From Pseudomonadota bacterium (GTDB lineage Bacteria; Bdellovibrionota; Bacteriovoracia; Bacteriovoracales; Bacteriovoracaceae), in the NCBI GenBank assembly GCA_027487515.1, contig JAIYDL010000005.1, positions 124,001 to 188,000 on the forward strand: a stretch of 64,000 bases of DNA, written 5' to 3'. Every line of letters begins with the position of its first letter. Position 1 is the stretch's first letter. The notes below the pieces were generated by a model. That model ran no database searches, was not told the origin of the DNA, and saw nothing but the letters and a program-made list of their open reading frames with translations. This document shows positions 59,754 through 64,000 of the stretch, piece after piece. The position numbers and the translations under genes were made by a program.

Positions 59754-60065
59754 ATGCTAACGAAAACACAAGCCGACGCGAAATGGAGAGAAATGAAAGG
59801 TGCGGTTCGGAATCTCTGGGCCAATCTCAGCGAAGAAGAGCTCGAGCGTTGCCGTGGCAATCTCTACGAAGTCTCGTCTCTGATCGAAGAGAGGTACTTT
59901 GAATCTAGGGAGGAGATCCGGCTGAAGATTGACCAATTGCTTAACTCGTTTGATAACGCCAGCGACGCGGGCAGAGACCCTGATGTGAGTTCCTATCACC
60001 GAAGCCCGCTAGGCCATCGCTCTTCCAGAACACCCGAAGACGATGAGAAAAACGCACAGCACTAA
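59754..60065 (+). CDS. CsbD-like stress protein
   Basis: 103 residues. KWREMKGAVRNLWANLSEEELERCRGNLYEVSSLIEERYFESREEIRLKIDQLL follows the CsbD pattern (W-x2-KG-x4-W-x-LT/S-x3-L...G-x4-L-x-G-x-IQE-RYG..). CsbD is a small general-stress protein of unknown activity. A hydrophilic tail of about 35 residues follows. GAGGAGGGG is a strong ribosome site. Divergent from the two small genes at 59210-59652. Confidence 0.72.
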   Translation: MLTKTQADAKWREMKGAVRNLWANLSEEELERCRGNLYEVSSLIEERYFESREEIRLKIDQLLNSFDNASDAGRDPDVSSYHRSPLGHRSSRTPEDDEKNAQH

Positions 60066-60093
60066 CTGATTTATGCCAAGCTTCAACTTTACT

Positions 60094-60122
60094 TTGAGAT
60101 CCTGGATCATTCCGGTTAATCT
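60094..60122 (+). promoter_or_regulatory. Promoter of the SET-domain gene, probably leaderless
   Basis: TTGAGA (60094-60099), 17-nt spacer, TAATCT (60117-60122), then 6 nt (TTCAGT) and ATG 60129; no Shine-Dalgarno sequence. The -35 equals that of the internal ftsW promoter. Confidence 0.58.
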
Positions 60123-60128
60123 TTCAGT

Positions 60129-60728
60129 ATGCTTCATCCCCACACAGAACTCCGCTTCGTCTCCGAGGAGATCGGTTACGGTATCTTCGCTACCCACGAC
60201 ATCCCGAAAGGGACAATCACCTGGGTCCGCGACGAACTCGACCGTGTTTTCAGCAAAACCGAGCTCGCACATCTGTCAGCTCCTGCGCTCGAGAACCTCT
60301 TGAAGTACACTTACCGAGATAGGAATGGAGACTATTTTTTCTGCTGGGACCTTACCCGCTATGTGAATCATAGCTACGATCCGAATTCGATGCTCACCCC
60401 GATCGGCTTCGAGATTGCAGTCCGCCACATCGCTCGCGGTGATGAGATCACCAACGACTACGGAACCCTGAACATCATCGAACCCTTCAAGTGTGCTCTT
60501 GGTGATCACCAAAGGGAGTTCGTGCGTCCGGACGATCTCAAAAGGTATCACCAGGAATGGGATGCCATGCTCCAGGCGGCGTTCAAAAAAAACACCCACG
60601 TCGATCAGCCCCTCGAGCGCTACCTCACGCAAGACCAACGGGAACAAATTCGAGAAATAAACGCAGGAAAAACACCGCTGCCATCGATCCTCAAGATCCT
60701 CTACACCGAGGCCGCCACTATAGAGTGA
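60129..60728 (+). CDS. SET-domain protein (lysine methyltransferase-like)
   Basis: 199 residues. SET motifs: GYGIFATHDIPKGTITW at the N-terminus, RYVNHSYDPNSML (the NHS-type core) and RGDEITNDYGTL (the catalytic-Tyr region). The C-terminal 75 residues are helical and lack the post-SET cysteines. SET enzymes methylate protein lysines with SAM; in bacteria they are sparse and often horizontally acquired. Target unknown. Placed between a CsbD-like gene and gmd. Confidence 0.85.
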   Translation: MLHPHTELRFVSEEIGYGIFATHDIPKGTITWVRDELDRVFSKTELAHLSAPALENLLKYTYRDRNGDYFFCWDLTRYVNHSYDPNSMLTPIGFEIAVRHIARGDEITNDYGTLNIIEPFKCALGDHQREFVRPDDLKRYHQEWDAMLQAAFKKNTHVDQPLERYLTQDQREQIREINAGKTPLPSILKILYTEAATIE

Positions 60729-60749
60729 GGCCTTGAGCACTTTCGTCGG

Positions 60750-60777
60750 TTGATATACCGCCCCTCTATGGCAGAAT
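60750..60777 (+). promoter_or_regulatory. Candidate gmd promoter
   Basis: TTGATA (60750-60755), 16-nt spacer, CAGAAT (60772-60777). Leader of about 23 nt holding AAAAGGA, the gmd ribosome site. Confidence 0.4.
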
Positions 60778-60806
60778 AGTATCATTTCCCCAGAAAAGGA
60801 TCGCGC

Positions 60807-61979
60807 ATGTCAGAGAAGTCGAAGGTTGCTCTCATCACTGGGATCACGGGCCAGGATGGATCACTCCTCGCGGAGCACTTGCTGTCGAAGGGCTACGTCG
60901 TTCACGGAATAAAGCGCAGATCATCGTCGTTCAACACCAGCAGAATCGACCATGTCTTTAAAGACCGGCATGATCAGGATGCGAGACTCTTCCTCCATTT
61001 CGGTGACCTATCAGAAAGTTCAAGCATCATGCGAATCATTGAACAGACGGATCCGAGTGAGATCTACAACCTCGGGGCCATGAGCCATGTTCACACGAGC
61101 TTTCAGATTCCCGAGTACACCGCGGACGTCGACGGCACCGGAACCATCCGACTCCTCGAAGCGATCCGCCTCCTCGGGAAGACGAAAACTACGAAGTTCT
61201 ACCAGGCCTCGAGCTCGGAGATGTACGGAAAGGTCCAAGCGGTGCCGCAGTCGGAGACGACCCCCTTCTACCCCAGAAGTCCCTACGGAGCAGCGAAACT
61301 GTTTTCCTACTGGGCAACCGTGAATTACCGTGAGGCCTATGGCATGTTCGCCTGTAACGGCATCTTGTTTAACCACGAGTCCGCGCTCCGAGGTGAGACC
61401 TTTGTCACTCGAAAAATCACTCGGGCGGTCGCCAACATCGCCCTCGGGATGCAGAAGAAGATTCACCTCGGAAATCTCAACGCCAAGCGGGACTGGGGCC
61501 ACGCCCGAGACTACGTTCAGGCGATGCATCTCATGCTTCAGCATTCAGCGCCAGATGACTACGTGATCGCCACCGGCGTCTCGGTCACCGTGAGAGAATT
61601 TGCTCAGCGGGCCTTCCAGGAGATCGGAGTGAAAATCTCCTTCACCGGTGAAGGGATCAAGGAGCTCGGCACGATCGAAGAGATCGATCGTGCCCGCTTT
61701 GAAGAGATGGTCCTGCACAAACCTGAGCACCTCTCACCAGGACAAGTGGTCATCGACATCAAAGAAGAATACTTCCGGCCAACGGAGGTGGACGTCCTCA
61801 TCGGTGACTCAACGAAAGCTCGGAAGACCCTCGGGTGGGCCCCCAGGTGCTCACTCAGTGACCTCATTCGCGAAATGGTCGAAAGTGATCTCCAGCTCTT
61901 CCGGCGCTACCGGCTGCTCAAGGACCACGGTCACCAGCTCAACTCTCTTTTTGAGAACCAAAACGACTCTGACCAGTAG
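60807..61979 (+). CDS. gmd: GDP-mannose 4,6-dehydratase
   Basis: 390 residues, extended SDR fold. [15 protein letters not shown] is the Gmd form of the NAD(P)-binding motif; [19 protein letters not shown] and the active site SSSEMYG (S136/E138) and Y160-x3-K164 (PRSPYGAAK) are complete. It makes GDP-4-keto-6-deoxy-mannose, precursor of GDP-fucose/rhamnose/talose or perosamine for surface polysaccharide. Overlaps the convergent GT2 gene by 41 nt. Confidence 0.93.
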   Translation: MSEKSKVALITGITGQDGSLLAEHLLSKGYVVHGIKRRSSSFNTSRIDHVFKDRHDQDARLFLHFGDLSESSSIMRIIEQTDPSEIYNLGAMSHVHTSFQIPEYTADVDGTGTIRLLEAIRLLGKTKTTKFYQASSSEMYGKVQAVPQSETTPFYPRSPYGAAKLFSYWATVNYREAYGMFACNGILFNHESALRGETFVTRKITRAVANIALGMQKKIHLGNLNAKRDWGHARDYVQAMHLMLQHSAPDDYVIATGVSVTVREFAQRAFQEIGVKISFTGEGIKELGTIEEIDRARFEEMVLHKPEHLSPGQVVIDIKEEYFRPTEVDVLIGDSTKARKTLGWAPRCSLSDLIREMVESDLQLFRRYRLLKDHGHQLNSLFENQNDSDQ

Positions 61980-62919
61980 CCCGGTGGTACTCTACGCTCT
62001 CGTCGACGATGTAGTTTGGGCGCCCCTTGACCTCGTCGAAGATGCGAGCGATGTATTCGCCGATGATCCCTAAGAACAGGAGCTGAATGCCCCCGAAGAA
62101 GAGGATCGCTATGATCACCGACGCCCACCCCGTGATCACATACTGGGGGGACATGATCTTATCGTAAACGACCTTGAATCCGGACAGGATCGACAGCATG
62201 ATGATGCAGATGCCTAGGTAGGTGCAGATCCGAATGGGCACCGTGGAGAATGACGAGATCCCGTCGATGGCAAGCTTGATCATCTTCGAGACCGTGTACT
62301 TTGTCTCGCCACCGACTCTTTCCTGGCGATCGAACTCAACGAACGCATGCCGGTAACCAAGCCACGGGACGAGGCCGCGTATGAAGCGGTTGTGCTCCGG
62401 AAGAGCATTCAAACTCTTGACCACGACTTGATCGAGGAGTCGAAAATCTCCGGTGTCGCGGGGAATGTCGATGTTAGATGCGGCCCGGATGACGCGATAG
62501 AATAGGCTGGCCGTGGCTAGCTTGAAGGCAGACTCTCCTCGGCGAGAGCTGCGCCGTGCGTACACGACCTTGAATCCCTCTTCCCATTTCTTTAGCATCT
62601 CAAACACGACTTCCGGAGGGTCCTGGAGGTCACCGTCGAGAACCACAGACGCAGCTCCCGCACTAGACTCGAGGCCAGCGACCATCGCGGATTGGTGGCC
62701 GAAGTTTCGCGAGAGTGAAATGATCTTCGAGGACAGCGAAAACCCGGGACAAAGCTCCTTGAGCTTCCGAAGCGTGTCGTCCCGGGAACCGTCGTTCACA
62801 AAGATCACGTGAAAGGTGTAGTCCGTTTGACCGCCGAACACCTTCTCGAGGCGGCGGAAGAGAAACTCCACGGTCTGTGATTCGTTGTAGAGCGGGATGA
62901 TGAGATCAATCGTCGTCAC
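61939..62919 (-). CDS. Membrane GT2 glycosyltransferase (GtrB/ArnC-like)
   Basis: 326 residues. N-terminal GT2 domain with [44 protein letters not shown] (DxD) and ERVGGETKY; two C-terminal membrane helices (about 230-252 and 265-287). Such enzymes attach a sugar to undecaprenyl phosphate on the cytosolic side. Translationally coupled to the upstream Gmd-like gene (ATGA), and 3'-overlapping gmd. Confidence 0.88.
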   Translation of the reverse strand: MTTIDLIIPLYNESQTVEFLFRRLEKVFGGQTDYTFHVIFVNDGSRDDTLRKLKELCPGFSLSSKIISLSRNFGHQSAMVAGLESSAGAASVVLDGDLQDPPEVVFEMLKKWEEGFKVVYARRSSRRGESAFKLATASLFYRVIRAASNIDIPRDTGDFRLLDQVVVKSLNALPEHNRFIRGLVPWLGYRHAFVEFDRQERVGGETKYTVSKMIKLAIDGISSFSTVPIRICTYLGICIIMLSILSGFKVVYDKIMSPQYVITGWASVIIAILFFGGIQLLFLGIIGEYIARIFDEVKGRPNYIVDESVEYHRATGQSRFGSQKES

Positions 62920-63845
62920 TTGTTCTCCTTCTGCTCGGCGAGGTCTTGCACCATAAGTTCTATCCAGGTTCGAAAGTTGTAGCGGGGTCTCCAGAGAGTC
63001 TCCTGAAGGAGCTTGCGATTGTCTCCGTAGAGAACTCCACGGCCAAGGTTTGGAAGAAGGGATGAGTCCTCTGCGACGAACTCGTGGTAATCAAGCCCAA
63101 GGAAACGAAACACGGTTTCAACGAATTCCCGAACCGTGTGAAGTTCTCCGGAGGAAACGACGAAGTCCTCAGCGCAGGATCGTCGCAGCATTGCGGGGAA
63201 GGCCCGGACATAGTCCGGCGCATACCCCCAGTCGACGAGCTGCTCGAGATTCCCGACGAGGAGTTTATCCTTCCTACCGGCCCTGATCTCCAGTGCGGCC
63301 TCGATGACCTTTCGTGAGAGGAATGTGCGCTTCCGAAGTGCAGACTCGTGGTTAAAAAGGATGCCAGAACAGGCAAAGAGACGGCGCTTCGTCCGGTAGG
63401 CGGCGATCGTTTCTAGGGTAAGGAGCTTCGTCTTGCCGTAAAGACAGATGGGAGCTTTGGGTGCGTCTTCACCCAAAGGACGGCCGTCGCTTCTACCGAA
63501 GACGTGTGCGGACGCTGCGTAGAAGAACTTGGTGGAGGGTGAGAGGGAATGGATGGAATTAAGAAAATTCACCGGCCCCCGGTGATTGACGGAGAAGTTA
63601 AGTTCGAATTGGTCGGCGGATGCGCTCTTCTCTGAGGAAGACTGGTGGGCCGCAAGGTAGTAGACCTCGTCAAAGGGCTTCGCTGAAACGATCTCATCGA
63701 CCTGCCGGGGATTCGAAGGATCAAACGCTGAATCTCGAACCGTGAAGGAGCGGTCGATTCCGGTCACACTCGCTCCTTCTGCCTGAAGCAGCTGCCGGAG
63801 ATACGTCCCATCTTGCCCGGCCGATCCGGTGATTAAAACTTCCAT
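62916..63845 (-). CDS. Gmd-like SDR with altered catalytic site
   Basis: 309 residues, related to gmd in the same window (both have [15 protein letters not shown] and the GQDG motif at the N-terminus). Y136-x3-K140 (YGKTK) is kept, but where Gmd has T/S-S-E-x-YG this protein reads SAHVFG (112-117), so the dehydratase Glu is replaced by His114. It may be a GDP-sugar epimerase or reductase such as RMD, or a dehydratase with changed chemistry. The start was taken at the fourth codon, 63845 (MEVLITG), 7 nt after an extended -10; ATG 63854 is an alternative. Confidence 0.8.
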   Translation of the reverse strand: MEVLITGSAGQDGTYLRQLLQAEGASVTGIDRSFTVRDSAFDPSNPRQVDEIVSAKPFDEVYYLAAHQSSSEKSASADQFELNFSVNHRGPVNFLNSIHSLSPSTKFFYAASAHVFGRSDGRPLGEDAPKAPICLYGKTKLLTLETIAAYRTKRRLFACSGILFNHESALRKRTFLSRKVIEAALEIRAGRKDKLLVGNLEQLVDWGYAPDYVRAFPAMLRRSCAEDFVVSSGELHTVREFVETVFRFLGLDYHEFVAEDSSLLPNLGRGVLYGDNRKLLQETLWRPRYNFRTWIELMVQDLAEQKENK

Positions 63846-63852
63846 GCTCACC

Positions 63853-63861
63853 ATAGTACCA
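63853..63861 (-). promoter_or_regulatory. Extended -10 element of the Gmd-like gene
   Basis: TGG-TACTAT on the minus strand (63853-63861), 7 nt before ATG 63845; -35 weak. If used, the upstream ATG at 63854 cannot be the start because it would lie in the promoter. Confidence 0.4.
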
Positions 63862-63914
63862 GAGTTCCAAAGACTCCCGGCGAAAAACTAAAACACTCGG
63901 TCATGGTTCTTTGC

Positions 63915-63942
63915 TTGATCTTTGTCCGAATTCGATTAGCCT
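63915..63942 (+). promoter_or_regulatory. Candidate promoter of the gene at the window end
   Basis: TTGATC (63915-63920), 16-nt spacer, TAGCCT (63937-63942); leader of about 13 nt with GGGAG before ATG 63962. Confidence 0.4.
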
Positions 63943-63961
63943 TAAGGACGGGAGATACTGA

Positions 63962-64000
63962 ATGGCAAAACGAACCGCATGCATCGTCTGCGATGCCCCA
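63962..64000 (+). CDS. rpmB: Start of a small Cys-pair protein, probably ribosomal protein bL28 (3' end outside window)
   Basis: Only 13 codons: MAKRTACIVCDAP. The basic start and C-x2-C fit the zinc-ribbon form of ribosomal protein L28 (M-x-x-x-C-x-x-C-G-K-x-P). It has GGGAG as ribosome site. Too short to be sure; another small zinc-ribbon protein is possible. Confidence 0.45.
   Translation, partial: MAKRTACIVCDAP

Noticed and set aside
1..64000. CRISPR array, insertion sequences, prophage or integrase
   Set aside because: No spaced direct repeats, transposase or phage genes were seen; the window is ordinary chromosomal content.

Overview
The window looks like a chromosomal segment from a Gram-negative, flagellated bacterium, probably a Bdellovibrionota-type predator or a close relative. 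That placement is an inference. It rests on a dispersed flagellin with a sigma-28-type promoter, a FliD of Bdellovibrio-like N-terminus, a Myxococcus-type MglA GTPase beside a possible partner, PilZ proteins, lipid A and heptose genes, and a complete meso-DAP peptidoglycan cluster. The DNA is GC-rich by eye (I would guess mid-50s percent, not counted). Genes are densely packed: many start/stop codons overlap by 1-4 nt, and four convergent pairs overlap tail to tail.

Layout. 1-6.3 kb: mutS2 (cut by the window start), lepB, a transpeptidase PBP and rlmE, then nth and an inositol-monophosphatase-like gene. 6.4-12.1 kb: two unknown genes, then the fliD-fliS-fliT-like flagellar filament operon followed by a GT9-like gene. 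12.1-16.8 kb: histidine kinase, single-domain receiver, nadK, recN. 16.8-22.5 kb (minus): lpxH, a YcgR-like PilZ protein, flagellin, rfaE2, an RDD protein, rsmE, prmA. 22.6-25.6 kb (plus): udk, RNase J and a membrane zinc-finger protein. 25.6-47.2 kb (minus): a continuous 21-gene run, dnaX-ebfC-recR-roadblock-like-mglA-dksA-mtnP followed by the dcw cluster rsmH-ftsL-ftsI-murE-murF-mraY-murD-ftsW-murG-murC-murB-ftsQ-ftsA-ftsZ. mraZ and ddl are missing from it. 47.3-51.7 kb: accessory genes, including a class D beta-lactamase-like lipoprotein without the catalytic lysine. 51.7-56.4 kb: tRNA-Ser(GGA), tadA, a membrane PilZ protein, two glycosyltransferases, a PAP2 phosphatase, pdxH. 56.4-64 kb: an NtrC-type regulator, a methyltransferase, small stress-type proteins, a SET-domain protein, gmd, a membrane GT2, a Gmd-like protein with an altered active site, and the start of a probable rpmB.

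The genes combine cell-envelope construction (peptidoglycan, lipid A/heptose, GDP-sugars), division, motility with c-di-GMP and Ras-like GTPase control, and replication/repair.

The most interesting pattern concerns gene starts. At about a dozen genes a -10-like hexamer TAnnnT sits exactly 6 or 7 nt before the start codon, usually with a TTGA-type -35 at 16-18 nt and usually without a Shine-Dalgarno sequence. That spacing puts the predicted transcription start on the start codon, so a substantial share of mRNAs here may be leaderless.
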